Under the pieces are notes generated by a model. That model did no database searches. It was given only the letters and a program-made list of their open reading frames with translations, and had not been told where the DNA came from. Positions 18,352 to 34,330 of a DNA stretch of 64,000 bases are shown here, piece by piece. This stretch comes from Amycolatopsis acididurans (lineage in GTDB: Bacteria; Actinomycetota; Actinomycetes; Mycobacteriales; Pseudonocardiaceae), in contig NZ_JAAXLS010000006.1 in assembly GCF_012328925.1 (NCBI RefSeq), forward strand, positions 124,001 through 188,000. Direction: 5' to 3'. The translations under genes were made by a program, and so were the position numbers. The number at the start of each line of letters is the position of its first letter. Positions within the stretch are counted from its first letter, which is position 1.

Positions 18352-18800
18352 GCGCTGAGGGTTCCTCACGGCGCGGCGGCTCGTTGGGCCGCCGCGCTTT
18401 GCGCAGGCGTGCCGTCGAGATGCTGTACGAGGCCGCGCAGCGTTCACTCGATCCGGTCACGCTGTTGTCGGACCGGGTCGGTTCGACCGACGTGGAGCCG
18501 GTCGGTGACTACACGATTTCGCTCGTCGAAGGCGTCACGGCGCATCGCGAGCGCATCGACGAGCTGCTGGCCGAGCATGCGCAGGGCTGGACGCTGGACC
18601 GGATGCCGCCGGTCGATCTCGCCGTGCTGCGGGTCGGCGTCTACGAGCTGCTGTGGAGCGCGGACGTCCCCGACCCCGTCGCGATCGACGAGGCCGTCGG
18701 CCTGGCCAAGGAGCTGTCCACCGACGATTCACCGCGCTTCGTCAACGGTGTCCTCGGCCGGATCGGCGGGATCGCCGACCGGCTGCGCGCGGTGCTGTAG
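18348..18800 (+). CDS. nusB: Transcription antitermination factor NusB
   Basis: A 150-aa all-helical NusB domain protein: [15 protein letters not shown] at the N-terminus and [26 protein letters not shown] at the C-terminus are the family hallmarks. It binds boxA RNA with NusE (S10) in rRNA antitermination. Translationally coupled to efp. Its 3' end faces bldD with only 7 bases between the stops. Confidence 0.95.
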   Translation: MSAEGSSRRGGSLGRRALRRRAVEMLYEAAQRSLDPVTLLSDRVGSTDVEPVGDYTISLVEGVTAHRERIDELLAEHAQGWTLDRMPPVDLAVLRVGVYELLWSADVPDPVAIDEAVGLAKELSTDDSPRFVNGVLGRIGGIADRLRAVL

Positions 18801-18807
18801 CTCCCGC

Positions 18808-19296
18808 TCAGTCTTCCTTGGCGGGACGGGCTTCCGGCGGAAGGACGCCCCAGTCGATGAGCTGTTCGGTGAGCTCGCCGGGCGTCATGTCGTAGATGAT
18901 CGCCAGGGACCGCAGGTCCTCGGTGCGGATGGACAGCACCTTGCCGTTGTAGTCGCCGCGCTGGCTCTGGATGGTCGCCGCGTAGCGGGCGAGCGGGCCG
19001 ACCTTCTCCGCCGGAAGCTGCTGCAGCCGCTCCAGGTTGATGACGATCTTGGTGGCGGGCTCGGCGCCGGAGGGAACCCGGCCCTCCGGAAGCAGTTCGA
19101 CCACCGGTACGCCGTAGAAATCGGCCAGTTCGGCCAGCTTCTGTACGGTCACCGCCCGGTCCCCACGCTCGTAGGAACCGACCACGACCGCCTTCCAGCG
19201 GCCGCCCGACTTCTGCTCGACCCCGTGCAGGGACAGGCCCTGCTGCTGGCGGATCCCCCGGAGCTTCGCCCCAAGCGCCTTGGCGTAATCGCCCAT
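18808..19296 (-). CDS. bldD: Developmental master regulator BldD (c-di-GMP-responsive)
   Basis: A 162-aa protein. The N-terminal XRE helix-turn-helix (about residues 8-68) is followed by the BldD C-terminal domain. The c-di-GMP signature RxD-X8-RxxD is intact: R113-G-D115 and R124-T-E-D127. In Streptomyces, tetrameric c-di-GMP-bound BldD represses sporulation genes and its own gene. A BldD-box-like palindrome lies 63-77 bases upstream of the start. It is convergent with nusB. Confidence 0.95.
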   Translation of the reverse strand: MGDYAKALGAKLRGIRQQQGLSLHGVEQKSGGRWKAVVVGSYERGDRAVTVQKLAELADFYGVPVVELLPEGRVPSGAEPATKIVINLERLQQLPAEKVGPLARYAATIQSQRGDYNGKVLSIRTEDLRSLAIIYDMTPGELTEQLIDWGVLPPEARPAKED

Positions 19297-19358
19297 CTGG
19301 TGGTTCTCCGTTTCCTCGCCCAGTCGGTCGCGAGGACCGCCAGGGGACTACTGAGCTG

Positions 19359-19373
19359 AATACTCAGAGTAAT
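19359..19373. promoter_or_regulatory. BldD-box-like operator upstream of bldD
   Basis: On the minus strand the 15 bases read ATTACTCTGAGTATT, which fits the Streptomyces BldD consensus nTnACnC(A/T)GnGTnAn at all fixed positions but one. Position upstream of bldD predicts autoregulation. A shorter GTAA/TTAC palindrome follows at 19369-19379. Confidence 0.65.
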
Positions 19374-19444
19374 GGTTACGCATTGTCGTCACCAGGTCAA
19401 GCAAATGGTCTCACGTGGAGGAGCCATCCCTGCCCGGAAGGTGA

Positions 19445-21057
<1,613 letters not shown>

Positions 21058-21133
21058 GAGACCCGAAGGCGACGACCCGCGAGCATCGTAGGGCCGCCCA
21101 CGGCCCGAGGAGCACAGCGGGGAGGAGCCGAGC

Positions 21134-22426
21134 ATGACTGCCGTACTGATCAAGGGAGCCCGGATCTACGGCGAGGGTGACCCAGTGGACGTCCTGGTCT
21201 CCGACGGCGTGATCGCCGAAATCGGGTCCGTCGAGGCGCCGGACGCCGAGGTGATCGACGCCACGGGCCAGGTGCTGCTGCCCGGTTTCGTCGACCTGCA
21301 CACCCACCTGCGCGAGCCGGGCCGCGAGGACACCGAGACCATCGAGACCGGCTCCGCCGCGGCGGCGATCGGCGGCTACACCGCCGTCTTCGCGATGGCC
21401 AACACCGATCCGGTCGCCGACAACGCGGTGATCGTCGAGCATGTGTGGCGCCGCGGCCGCGAGGCCGGCCTCGTCGACGTGTACCCGGTCGGTGCCGTCA
21501 CGGTCGGGCTCAAGGGCGAGAAGCTCGCCGAGCTGGGCACGATGGCGAAGTCCGCCGCGAACGTCCGGATGTTCTCCGACGACGGGCACTGCGTGGCCGA
21601 TCCGCTGATCATGCGCCGGGCGCTGGAGTATTCGACCGCGCTGGGCGTGGTCGTCGCGCAGCACGCGGAGGAGCCGCGGCTGACCGTCGGCGCGCAGGCC
21701 AACGAGGGCGTGCAGGCCTCGCGGCTGGGGTACGCGGGCTGGCCGGCCTCCGCGGAGGAGTCGATCGTCGCCCGCGACTGCATCCTGGCCAAGCACGCCG
21801 GGGCGCGGCTGCACATCTGCCACGTCTCCACCGCGGGCACGGTCGACGTGTTGCGCTGGGCCAAGGACAGGCACGGCCCGGGGCTCATCTCCGCCGAGGT
21901 CACGCCGCACCACCTGCTGCTCACCGACGACCGGCTGGAGACCTACGACCCGGTCAACAAGGTCAACCCGCCGCTGCGCACCGCGCGCGACGCGACCCGG
22001 CTGCGGGCCGCGCTGGCCGAGGGCGTGATCGACTGCGTGGCCACCGACCACGCGCCGCACGCGGTGCAGGACAAGGACTGCGAATGGGCGGTCGCCCGGC
22101 CGGGGATGCTCGGCCTGCAGACCGCGCTGTCGGTGGTCACCGAGACGATGGTGCGCACCGGGCTGCTGGACTGGCGCGGCGTGGCCCGCGTGATGAGCGA
22201 GCGGCCCGCCGAGATCGCGGGGCTGGCCGATCAGGGACGCCCGGTGGAAGCCGGGGAGCCGGCCAACCTGGTGCTGGTCGACCCCGATGCGGAGTGGACG
22301 GTGCGTGGCGCGGAGCTCGCGAGTGTCGCCGAAAACACCCCCTACGAGGGGATGCGGCTGCCCGGCGTGGTGACTCTCACGCTGCTGCGCGGGCGCGTGA
22401 CCGCGCGCGAAGGGAAGATTGGGTGA
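21134..22426 (+). CDS. pyrC: Dihydroorotase PyrC (type I)
   Basis: A 430-aa amidohydrolase that cyclises carbamoyl-aspartate to dihydroorotate. Metal-binding motifs: [10 protein letters not shown] near residue 55, the HVSTAG segment, and TDHAPH near residue 310. The ATG follows GGGGAGGAG. A 76-base gap separates it from pyrB. Its stop overlaps the next start by one base (TGATG). Confidence 0.96.
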   Translation: MTAVLIKGARIYGEGDPVDVLVSDGVIAEIGSVEAPDAEVIDATGQVLLPGFVDLHTHLREPGREDTETIETGSAAAAIGGYTAVFAMANTDPVADNAVIVEHVWRRGREAGLVDVYPVGAVTVGLKGEKLAELGTMAKSAANVRMFSDDGHCVADPLIMRRALEYSTALGVVVAQHAEEPRLTVGAQANEGVQASRLGYAGWPASAEESIVARDCILAKHAGARLHICHVSTAGTVDVLRWAKDRHGPGLISAEVTPHHLLLTDDRLETYDPVNKVNPPLRTARDATRLRAALAEGVIDCVATDHAPHAVQDKDCEWAVARPGMLGLQTALSVVTETMVRTGLLDWRGVARVMSERPAEIAGLADQGRPVEAGEPANLVLVDPDAEWTVRGAELASVAENTPYEGMRLPGVVTLTLLRGRVTAREGKIG

Positions 22427-22938
22427 TGGAGCGCTTTCTGCTGGTCCTCGTGGTCGTCGCGGTGTTCGCACTCGCCTTGTGGGGCATGCGCCTCGGCTGG
22501 CGACGACGCGCCCGATCCCAGAGCGTGCGCCTGGCGCCGTTCCCGCAGGTGCCCGCCGAGCCCGGCGAGCCGCTGCTGGAGGCCGACGGCCTCTACGTCA
22601 GCACCACGACGGCGGGCAACTGGCAGGACCGCATCGTGACCCGCGGCATGGGGCTGCGGGGCCGCGCGGTGCTGCGCCGCTATGCCGGCGGGGTCGAGGT
22701 GGACCGGGCGGGCGCGCCCGGGTTCTGGATCCCGGACGAGTCGGTGCTCAGGGTGCGGCGCGGCAGCGCGATCGCCGGGAAGGTGATGGGCAGCGACAGC
22801 CTGCTGATCATCACCTGGCGCCTCGGCGAAGTGGAGCTGGACACCGGGTTCCGGGGAGACGACCACGGTGACTATCCACAGTGGATGCAGAGCTTGAGTA
22901 AAGGCCATGCTGATTCGACCGAAAGTAGGCCAAAGTGA
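22426..22938 (+). CDS. Membrane-anchored PH-like domain protein of the pyr operon (Rv1382 position)
   Basis: A 170-aa protein with one N-terminal transmembrane helix (about residues 4-22), a basic RRRAR stop-transfer, and a beta-rich soluble domain ending in GDDHGDYPQWMQSL. The same kind of gene sits between pyrC and carA in mycobacteria and other actinobacteria (Rv1382 in M. tuberculosis). Its role is unknown. The one-base overlap with pyrC shows it belongs to the operon. Confidence 0.8.
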   Translation: MERFLLVLVVVAVFALALWGMRLGWRRRARSQSVRLAPFPQVPAEPGEPLLEADGLYVSTTTAGNWQDRIVTRGMGLRGRAVLRRYAGGVEVDRAGAPGFWIPDESVLRVRRGSAIAGKVMGSDSLLIITWRLGEVELDTGFRGDDHGDYPQWMQSLSKGHADSTESRPK

Positions 22939-23023
22939 TCAACCGGAGGCCGACCTACGCCAGTCGGATCGCCGTGGCTGCCGGCCGGATCGGCATCGAT
23001 CGACACAGTAAGGGAGGGGCCCA

Positions 23024-27452
<4,429 letters not shown>

Positions 27453-27456
<4 letters not shown>

Positions 27457-28280
27457 CTGCTCCATTCGGCTCAAAACTGGCGGAGAAAACGGCTCAGCGC
27501 GGCACGTTGTGCGCCGGGATCGACCCGCATCCGGGGTTACTCGACGCATGGGGCCTCGAACGCACTGTGTCGGGATTGGAAAAATTCGCGCTCATCTCGG
27601 CCGAGGTGCTGGGCGCGGAGACGGCCGTGGTGAAGCCCCAGTCGGCGTTTTTCGAGGCCTTCGGAGCCCCGGGAATCGCCGTTCTGGAGCGGGTGATCAC
27701 GCTCTGCCGGGACGCCGGTGCGCTCGTCCTGCTCGACGTCAAACGGGGCGACATCGGCTCGACGATGGGCGCCTACACCGCTGCGTATCTCAGCGGTGAC
27801 ACAGCGCTCTCCGCCGACGCCGTGACCGTCTCGCCGTACCTCGGTTTCGGCTCGCTCGCGCCCGCGATCGAGGCCGCTCGCGCGGGCGGGCGGGGTGTCA
27901 TGGTGCTCGCCCGAACGTCCAATCCGGAGGCAGCGGAGTTGCAGAATGCGTTGCTGCCCAACGGAAAAACAGTGGCGCAGTCCATTGTGGATCAGGCTGC
28001 GGCGATCAACGAGGGCGCCGAGCCGCTGGGCGACGTCGGCGTGGTCGTCGGCGCGACGGTCGCGCCGGGTGAGCTGGATCTGGACGCGCTGAACGGCCCG
28101 GTGCTGGCCCCCGGTTTCGGGGCCCAGGGCGCCACCGTGAGCGATCTACGGAAGCTGTTCGGTGCGGAGCTGCGGGGTGTGCTCCCGGCCTCATCCAGGG
28201 ACCTCCTGCGGCACGGTCCTGATCCGGTCGCACTGCGTGACGCGGTGCGCCGGACCCAGTTGTTGATCAGGGAATCGTGA
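27453..28280 (+). CDS. pyrF: Orotidine 5'-phosphate decarboxylase PyrF
   Basis: A 275-aa protein of the longer actinobacterial/mycobacterial PyrF type. The catalytic segment is [12 protein letters not shown], with the DxK motif, and the phosphate-binding loop [10 protein letters not shown] lies near residue 220. It converts OMP to UMP, the effector of PyrR. The GTG overlaps the carB stop. pyrE and pyrD are not in the window. Last gene of the pyr operon. Confidence 0.95.
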
Positions 28281-28314
28281 AAAACACGGTGGCGCGTAGC
28301 GTCTCCGTTGAGGG

Positions 28315-28342
28315 TTGGCGGTGGGGCGGCGGAGGCTAATAT
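28315..28342 (+). promoter_or_regulatory. Candidate mihF promoter
   Basis: TTGGCG (28315-28320), 16 bases, then TAATAT (28337-28342). The AT-rich -10 stands out in this GC-rich sequence. It predicts a leader of about 100 bases containing the two hairpins described next. Confidence 0.5.
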
Positions 28343-28363
28343 CAGGCCGCACGGGGGCAACAG

Positions 28364-28390
28364 ACCGGCCACCCCCGCATTGTGGCCGGT
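28364..28390 (+). promoter_or_regulatory. First hairpin of the mihF leader
   Basis: Perfect 9-bp arms ACCGGCCAC and GTGGCCGGT around a 9-base loop. Confidence 0.6.
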
Positions 28391-28396
28391 GGCCAG

Positions 28397-28430
28397 GGGT
28401 GGGTACCGTCGCGTCACCCACCCAGAATTT
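28397..28430 (+). terminator. Second hairpin of the mihF leader, terminator-like
   Basis: Perfect 8-bp arms GGGTGGGT and ACCCACCC around an 11-base loop are followed by AGAATTTT. Stem plus T-run looks like an intrinsic terminator, either closing the pyr operon or attenuating mihF. The mihF Shine-Dalgarno begins about 10 bases further on. Confidence 0.5.
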
Positions 28431-28450
28431 TGAGTACTACGGAGGAAAAC

Positions 28451-28768
28451 GTGGCACTTCCCCAGCTGACCGAGGAACAGCGCAAGGCGGCGCTGGAGAA
28501 GGCCGCTGCCGCTCGTCGTGCCCGTGCCGAGCTCAAGGAACGCCTCAAGCGGGGCGGCACCACCCTGACTGACGTGCTCAAGCAGGCCGACGAGGACGAG
28601 GTCCTCGGCAAGATGAAGGTCTCCGCCCTGCTCGAGGCTCTCCCCGGCGTCGGCAAGGTGCGCGCTCAGCAGACCATGGAGCGCCTGGAGATCGCGCCGA
28701 GCAGGCGGCTCCGCGGCCTTGGTGACCGGCAGCGCAAGGCGCTGCTGGCCGAGTTCAGCGGCGAGTGA
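28451..28768 (+). CDS. mihF: Integration host factor MihF / sIHF
   Basis: A 105-aa basic DNA-binding protein of the actinobacterial IHF family, unrelated in fold to E. coli IHF. An N-terminal helix rich in Ala/Lys/Arg leads to a helix-two-turn-helix segment [23 protein letters not shown]. It is an essential nucleoid protein in mycobacteria and affects sporulation in Streptomyces. The GTG start is fixed by GGAGGAAAAC. It overlaps gmk by 4 bases, the conserved mihF-gmk-rpoZ order. Confidence 0.94.
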   Translation: MALPQLTEEQRKAALEKAAAARRARAELKERLKRGGTTLTDVLKQADEDEVLGKMKVSALLEALPGVGKVRAQQTMERLEIAPSRRLRGLGDRQRKALLAEFSGE

Positions 28769-29424
28769 GCGACACGAGCGACCACGTGGCAGCGGCCGGC
28801 GTGACCGGTCGAGCGACGCACGGTGAGCCGGCATCGGGGAATGCCCCCCGGCGCCGGCTCACCGTCGTCTCGGGCCCTTCCGGCGTCGGCAAGTCCAGCG
28901 TCGTCGGCGAGCTGCGGCGGCTGAAACCGGACATCTACTTCAGCGTTTCCGTCACCACCCGGGCTCCCCGGCCCGGCGAGGTCGACGGGGAGCACTACCA
29001 CTTCATCGACCGGGCCGTGTTCGACAAGATGGTCGCGGCGGGTGAGCTGCTCGAACACGCCGAGTTCGCGGGCAACTGCTACGGCACCCCGCGCGAACCC
29101 GTCGAGCGCGCACTCGCCGAGGGCAGGCCCGCGGTGCTGGAGATCGAACTGCAGGGCGCGCGCCAGGTCCGCGCGGCGATGCCCGAGGCGCGGCTGGTGA
29201 TGCTGATGCCGCCCTCGTGGGAGGAACTGGTCGGCAGGCTCACCGGCCGCGGCACCGAGGAAGAGGCCGCCGTGCGCGCCCGCCTCGCCGAGGCCGAGCG
29301 CGAACTGGCGGCGGCGGGGGAGTTCGACGTCCGCGTCGTCAACGCCGACCTGCGGGGCGCCGCCGAGCAGTTGTTAAACTTGATTGACACGGACTTCGAA
29401 ATGATTCAGGAGCAAAGCGAGTGA
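28765..29424 (+). CDS. gmk: Guanylate kinase Gmk
   Basis: A 219-aa protein. After a 30-residue extension comes the P-loop [10 protein letters not shown], then [19 protein letters not shown], the GMP-binding region. It phosphorylates GMP to GDP. The GTG overlapping the mihF stop is taken as start; an internal start nearer the P-loop would also be compatible with the family. The stop overlaps rpoZ by 4 bases. Confidence 0.95.
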   Translation: MSDTSDHVAAAGVTGRATHGEPASGNAPRRRLTVVSGPSGVGKSSVVGELRRLKPDIYFSVSVTTRAPRPGEVDGEHYHFIDRAVFDKMVAAGELLEHAEFAGNCYGTPREPVERALAEGRPAVLEIELQGARQVRAAMPEARLVMLMPPSWEELVGRLTGRGTEEEAAVRARLAEAERELAAAGEFDVRVVNADLRGAAEQLLNLIDTDFEMIQEQSE

Positions 29425-29693
29425 CCGCAGCGCTGGGTATCCACGGCGAAGAGCTGGAAGGCATCACCAACCCGCCGATCGACGACCTGCTGGCGAAGGT
29501 GAGTTCGAAGTACGCGCTGGTGATCTACGCCGCCAAGCGCGCCCGTCAGATCAACGACTACTACGCCCAGCTCGGCGAGGGCCTGCTCGAGTACGTCGGC
29601 CCGCTCGTGGAGCCGGGCCCGCGCGAGAAGCCGCTGTCCATCGCCCTGCGCGAGATCCACGGTGGCCTGCTCGAGCACACCGAGGGTGAGTAA
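29421..29693 (+). CDS. rpoZ: RNA polymerase omega subunit RpoZ
   Basis: A 90-aa protein. [34 protein letters not shown] is the omega fold that clamps the beta' C-terminus. It sits in the conserved gmk-rpoZ-coaBC cluster, with 4- and 8-base overlaps to its neighbours. Confidence 0.97.
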   Translation: MTAALGIHGEELEGITNPPIDDLLAKVSSKYALVIYAAKRARQINDYYAQLGEGLLEYVGPLVEPGPREKPLSIALREIHGGLLEHTEGE

Positions 29694-30906
29694 ACCCAAG
29701 GTTGTCCTGGGCGTGGGTGGCGGTATCGCCGCCTACAAGGCCTGCGAGGTGCTACGCGGGCTGACCGAGTCCGGTCACGACGTCCGTGTGGTGCCCACCG
29801 AGGCCGCGCTGAACTTCGTCGGCGCGGCCACTTTCGAGGCGCTGTCCGGGCATCCGGTGCACACGGGCGTGTTCACCGAGGTGCCCGAGGTACAGCACGT
29901 CCGTGTCGGCAAGGAAGCGGATCTGGTGCTGGTGGTCCCGGCCACCGCCGATCTGCTCGCCCGTGCCGCGCACGGCATCGCCGACGACCTGCTGACCGGC
30001 ACGTTGCTCACCGCGCGCTGCCCGGTCGCGTTCTTCCCGGCGATGCACACCGAGATGTGGGAGCACCCCGCCACCCGCGACAACGTGGCACTGCTGCGCT
30101 CGCGCGGCGTGGTCGTCACCGAGCCCGCCGCGGGGCGGCTGACCGGCGCCGACACCGGCAAGGGGCGCCTGGCCGATCCCGCCGAGATCGTCGACCTCGC
30201 CCGCCTGCTGCTCGCCTCCCGCACCGCGCTGCCGCGTGATCTGGAAGGGCTGCGCGTCGTCGTGTCCGCGGGCGGTACACGGGAACCGCTGGACCCGGTG
30301 CGCTTCCTGGGCAACCGCTCCTCCGGCAAGCAGGGCTACGCGCTCGCCCGCGTCGCCGCGCAGCGGGGCGCCGAGGTCACGCTGGTCGCCGGGCACGGCA
30401 ACGAACTGCCCGCACCCGCGGGCACCGACGTGCGGCACGTGTCCACCGCGCTGGAGATGCGCGACGCCGTGCACGAGGCGGCCGCCGCTGCCGACGTCGT
30501 GATCATGGCCGCCGCGGTGGCCGACTTCCGGCCCGCGACCCGCGTCGAGTACAAGATCAAGAAGACCGACGACCAGCCGGATCCGGCGATCACGCTGGAG
30601 CGGAATCCCGACATTCTCGCCGAGCTGGTGGAAAACCGGAAAATAGGCCAGACGATCGTCGGATTCGCGGCGGAAACCGGTGACGAGCACGCCGGCGTGC
30701 TCGACCATGCGCGTGCCAAGCTCAAGCGCAAGGGCTGCGATCTGCTCGTGGTCAACGCGGTCGGCGACGGGCGCGCGTTCGAGGTCGAGGAGAACCAGGG
30801 CTGGCTGCTTTCCGCCGACGGTGCCGAGCGTCCCATTCCGCTGGGCTCGAAATCGCATCTGGCGGCCACGGTGTGGGATGCGGTAGCAGAATTCATCAAG
30901 CGGTGA
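29686..30906 (+). CDS. coaBC: Bifunctional CoaBC (phosphopantothenoylcysteine synthetase/decarboxylase)
   Basis: A 406-aa fusion. The N-terminal FMN decarboxylase domain (about 1-180) begins [21 protein letters not shown] and carries the PAMHTEMW active-site segment. The C-terminal CoaB domain (about 190-400) has [23 protein letters not shown]. It makes 4'-phosphopantetheine for coenzyme A. The GTG at 29686 lies within the end of rpoZ. Confidence 0.96.
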   Translation: MSKPKVVLGVGGGIAAYKACEVLRGLTESGHDVRVVPTEAALNFVGAATFEALSGHPVHTGVFTEVPEVQHVRVGKEADLVLVVPATADLLARAAHGIADDLLTGTLLTARCPVAFFPAMHTEMWEHPATRDNVALLRSRGVVVTEPAAGRLTGADTGKGRLADPAEIVDLARLLLASRTALPRDLEGLRVVVSAGGTREPLDPVRFLGNRSSGKQGYALARVAAQRGAEVTLVAGHGNELPAPAGTDVRHVSTALEMRDAVHEAAAAADVVIMAAAVADFRPATRVEYKIKKTDDQPDPAITLERNPDILAELVENRKIGQTIVGFAAETGDEHAGVLDHARAKLKRKGCDLLVVNAVGDGRAFEVEENQGWLLSADGAERPIPLGSKSHLAATVWDAVAEFIKR

Positions 30907-30919
30907 CCGGTGGCCTCAG

Positions 30920-30925
30920 TAGGCT
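30920..30925 (+). promoter_or_regulatory. Candidate -10 element of metK
   Basis: TAGGCT in the 49-base gap between coaBC and metK, about 30 bases before the start. No SAM riboswitch is present in this gap, which is too short to hold one. Confidence 0.35.
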
Positions 30926-30955
30926 GAACGTGGTTGCCACCGAGATTGATGGGAA

Positions 30956-32170
30956 GTGACGAGCGTCGTGACCGAATCGACCCGCAGGCTGTTCACGTCG
31001 GAGTCCGTGACCGAGGGACATCCGGACAAGATCTGCGACGCGATCAGTGACTCGATCCTCGACGCTCTGCTTGCGAAGGACCCGCGCAGCCGGGTCGCGG
31101 TGGAAACCCTGATCACCACCGGCCAGGTGCACGTCGCCGGTGAGGTCACCACGGAGGCCTACGCCGACATCCCGTCGATCGTGCGGGAGCGGATCCTCGA
31201 GATCGGCTACGACTCCTCCGCCAAGGGGTTCGACGGCAACTCGTGTGGCGTGAACATCGCGATCGGTTCGCAGTCGCCGGACATCGCGCAGGGCGTGGAC
31301 ACCGCGTACGAGTCGCGGCTGGAGAACGCCCTGGACGAGATCGACAAGCAGGGCGCGGGCGACCAGGGCCTGATGTTCGGCTACGCGTGCTCGGACACCC
31401 CGGAGCTGATGCCGTTGCCGATCGCGCTGGCGCACCGCCTGTCGCAGCGGCTGACCAGGGTGCGCAAGGAGGGTGTGCTGCCCTACCTGCGGCCGGACGG
31501 CAAGACGCAGGTGACGATCGAGTACGCCGGTGAGCAGGCCGTGCGGCTGGACACCGTCGTCGTCTCGACGCAGCACGCCGAGGGCATCGACCTGGACACG
31601 ATGCTCGGGGTGGACGTGCGAGAGCAGGTCGTCGCCCCGGAGCTGGAGCGTCTGGAGCTGGATTCCTCGGACACCCGGCTGCTGGTGAACCCGACCGGCC
31701 GGTTCGTGATCGGCGGCCCGATGGGTGACGCCGGGCTGACCGGCCGCAAGATCATCGTGGACACCTACGGCGGGATGGCGCGGCACGGTGGTGGCGCGTT
31801 CTCCGGCAAGGACCCGTCGAAGGTGGACCGTTCGGCCGCGTACGCGATGCGGTGGGTCGCCAAGAACGTCGTCGCCGCGGGGCTGGCGGGCCGGGTGGAG
31901 GTGCAGGTCGCGTACGCGATCGGCAAGGCCTCCCCGGTGGGTCTGTTCGTGGAGACGTTCGGGACGGAGACGGTGGACCCGTCGAAGATCCAGTCCGCGA
32001 TCACGCAGGTGTTCGACCTGCGGCCGGCGGCCATCATCCGGGATCTGGACCTGCTGCGCCCGATCTACGCGCAGACCTCGGCCTACGGTCACTTCGGCCG
32101 TCCCGAGCTGAACCTGCCGTGGGAGAACACCGACCGCGCCGAGGCGCTGCGCTCCGCCGCTGGTGCATAA
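30956..32170 (+). CDS. metK: S-adenosylmethionine synthase MetK
   Basis: A 404-aa protein of normal length. It makes SAM from methionine and ATP. Signatures: [16 protein letters not shown] near the N-terminus, [12 protein letters not shown] and [16 protein letters not shown]. The GTG at 30956 is used; a second GTG 12 bases on (residue 5) is equally possible since the GGGAAG upstream is close to the first. It overlaps priA by 8 bases. Confidence 0.96.
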   Translation: MTSVVTESTRRLFTSESVTEGHPDKICDAISDSILDALLAKDPRSRVAVETLITTGQVHVAGEVTTEAYADIPSIVRERILEIGYDSSAKGFDGNSCGVNIAIGSQSPDIAQGVDTAYESRLENALDEIDKQGAGDQGLMFGYACSDTPELMPLPIALAHRLSQRLTRVRKEGVLPYLRPDGKTQVTIEYAGEQAVRLDTVVVSTQHAEGIDLDTMLGVDVREQVVAPELERLELDSSDTRLLVNPTGRFVIGGPMGDAGLTGRKIIVDTYGGMARHGGGAFSGKDPSKVDRSAAYAMRWVAKNVVAAGLAGRVEVQVAYAIGKASPVGLFVETFGTETVDPSKIQSAITQVFDLRPAAIIRDLDLLRPIYAQTSAYGHFGRPELNLPWENTDRAEALRSAAGA

Positions 32171-34214
32171 CGGGCCGCAGACCTCCCCACTCTGGGACCT
32201 TCCCAAGCCCAAGCCGGGGAAGAAACCCCAGGCGCGCAAGGGACAGCAGACCCCGGCTGCCGAGCGCCCGATCGCGCGCGTCATCGTCGACGTGCCGTTG
32301 GCGCACCTCGACCGCACCTTCGACTACCAGGTGCCGGACAAGCTCGACGCCGAGGCCGTGCCCGGCTGCCGGGTGCGGGTCCGCTTCGCCGGGCAGCTGG
32401 TGGACGGGTTCCTGCTCGACCGCGCGGACACCACCGAGCACACGGGGCGGCTGGCGTTCCTGGAGCGTGTGACCTCTTCCGAGCCGGTGCTGGATCCGCG
32501 GCTCGCGTCGCTCGCGCGTACGGTCGCCGAGCGCTACGGCGGCACGATGATCGACGTGCTGCGGCTGGCGATCCCGCCGCGGCACGCGAAGGCCGAGGGC
32601 GAACCCGCGCGCGAGCGTGCCTCGCTTCAGGCCGCGCCCTCCGGTGACGGCTGGCAGCGGTATCAGCGGGGCGCGGCGTTCCTCGACGCGCTGCGCGGGA
32701 ACCGGCAGGCCCACGCCGTGTGGCAGGCGCTGCCGGGGGAGGACTGGCCGGCGCGGCTCGCCGAGGCGGCGACCGCGGTCGCCGCGAACGGGCGCGGTGC
32801 GGTGCTCGTGGTGCCCGATCAGCGTGACCTCGCGCGGGTGCACGCGGCCTGCGTGGCGCTGGCGGGGGACGACGCCGTGGTGGCGCTGTCGGCAGAACTC
32901 GGCCCCGCCGAGCGGTACCGGCGATGGCTTGCCGTCTCGCGTGGTTCGGTGCCGATCGTGGTCGGCACGCGGGCCTCGATGTTCGCGCCCGTCGCCGATC
33001 CCGGCCTGTTCGTCGTGTGGGACGACGGCGACGACCTGCACGTCGACCCGCACATGCCGTATCCGCAGGTGCGGGACGTGCTGACGGTGCGGGCCCACAC
33101 CGAGCGGGCCTCGCTGGTGGTCGCCGGTTTCGCGCGGACCGCCGAGGCACAACTGCTGGTCGAATCCGGGTGGGCGCACGCGGTCCTCGCGTCGCGGGAC
33201 GAACTGCGGAAGGCAGCGCCCCGGGTCACGCCGGTCGGCGAGGACTTCGATGTCGCGCGGGACGAGGCCGCGCGTGCGGCGCGACTGCCGTCGGTCGCCT
33301 TCGAGGCGGCACGGCAGGCCTTGAGTGCCGGGGCGCCGGTGCTGGTGCAGGTGCCCCGGCGCGGATACGTGCCCGCGCTGGCGTGCGCGCAATGCCGCAC
33401 GCCGGCGCACTGCCGTCGCTGTGCGGGTCCGCTGGGGCTGACCGGCGGGCCGGCGCATCCGCCGAGCTGCCGCTGGTGCGGCGCGCCGGAGGGGACCTTC
33501 CGGTGCCAGGCCTGCGGTTCGCCCCGGCTGCGGGCGGTCGTCGTCGGGTCGAAACGGACCGCCGAGGAACTGGGTCGCGCGTTCCCCGGCTTTCCCGTGC
33601 GGACCTCGGGTGCGCAGGAAGTGCTCGCGTCGGTGCCCGGCAAGCCCGCGCTGGTGGTGTGCACGCCGGGCGCGGAACCCGTCGCCGAGGGCGGGTACGG
33701 CGCGGCGCTGCTGCTGGACGGCTGGGCGTTGCTGGGCCGGCAGGACCTGCGGGCCGCGGAGGAGACCTTGCGGCGGTGGATGGCGGCCGCGGCCCTGGTG
33801 CGGCCTTCGACGGCGGGCGGGCGGATCGTCGTGGGAGCGGAGGCCGCGCTGACGCCCGTGCAGGCGCTCGTGCGCTGGGACCCGGCCTGGCACGCCGAAC
33901 GGGAACTGTCCGAGCGGCGGGAACTGGGCTTCCCGCCCGCCGTGCGGATGGCGAGCATCGAAGGCATCCCGGACGCGGTCGCGGCGCTGATCGAGGAACT
34001 GGCGCTGCCGGAGACCGGCGAGATCCTGGGTCCGGTGCCGTTGGGTGAGGTGGACGACGAGGGCCGCTCGGAACGAGAGCGGGCCTTGATCCGGGTCCCG
34101 CGCTCGGACGGGCGCGCACTGGCGTCGGCCCTCGCCGCGGCCCAGGCCCAGCGAGTGGCCCGCAAGGAAGCCGACCCGGTGCGCATTCAGCTCGACCCGC
34201 TGGAGCTGATCTAG
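32163..34214 (+). CDS. priA: PriA-like primosomal protein N', helicase motifs lost
   Basis: A 683-aa protein. The N-terminal DNA-binding domain ([20 protein letters not shown]) and the zinc-binding cysteine clusters ([23 protein letters not shown], about residues 400-460) are kept. The Walker A site is gone, with ALPGEDWP where GxTGSGKT is expected, and the DEEH box reads WDDGDD, so it cannot be an active helicase. This is the known actinobacterial state. It probably serves as a replication-restart scaffold. Confidence 0.9.
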   Translation: MHNGPQTSPLWDLPKPKPGKKPQARKGQQTPAAERPIARVIVDVPLAHLDRTFDYQVPDKLDAEAVPGCRVRVRFAGQLVDGFLLDRADTTEHTGRLAFLERVTSSEPVLDPRLASLARTVAERYGGTMIDVLRLAIPPRHAKAEGEPARERASLQAAPSGDGWQRYQRGAAFLDALRGNRQAHAVWQALPGEDWPARLAEAATAVAANGRGAVLVVPDQRDLARVHAACVALAGDDAVVALSAELGPAERYRRWLAVSRGSVPIVVGTRASMFAPVADPGLFVVWDDGDDLHVDPHMPYPQVRDVLTVRAHTERASLVVAGFARTAEAQLLVESGWAHAVLASRDELRKAAPRVTPVGEDFDVARDEAARAARLPSVAFEAARQALSAGAPVLVQVPRRGYVPALACAQCRTPAHCRRCAGPLGLTGGPAHPPSCRWCGAPEGTFRCQACGSPRLRAVVVGSKRTAEELGRAFPGFPVRTSGAQEVLASVPGKPALVVCTPGAEPVAEGGYGAALLLDGWALLGRQDLRAAEETLRRWMAAAALVRPSTAGGRIVVGAEAALTPVQALVRWDPAWHAERELSERRELGFPPAVRMASIEGIPDAVAALIEELALPETGEILGPVPLGEVDDEGRSERERALIRVPRSDGRALASALAAAQAQRVARKEADPVRIQLDPLELI

Positions 34215-34219
34215 GGCCT

Positions 34220-34236
34220 GGCCGGCGAGACCGGCC
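34220..34236 (+). terminator. Hairpin after priA, possible terminator
   Basis: GGCCGG and CCGGCC arms with a 5-base loop, 5 bases past the priA stop; no T-run. A second GGCCG/CGGCC hairpin follows at 34258-34275. Confidence 0.45.
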
Positions 34237-34281
34237 CCGGTGGGACGACATGGCGTTGGCCGGCTGAATACGGCCGGGCCA

Positions 34282-34287
34282 TAGACT
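34282..34287 (+). promoter_or_regulatory. Candidate -10 element of fmt
   Basis: TAGACT lies 44 bases upstream of the fmt start, after the priA hairpins, in a good position to start the fmt-rsmB-rpe-rib transcript. Confidence 0.4.
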
Positions 34288-34330
34288 GGTCTGTGATGTT
34301 CGCCCAGTCTGACGCCGGTGAGGTGGCCTG

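Noticed and set aside
30907-30955. SAM riboswitch before metK
   Set aside because: The gap is 49 bases and lacks the conserved SAM-box core.
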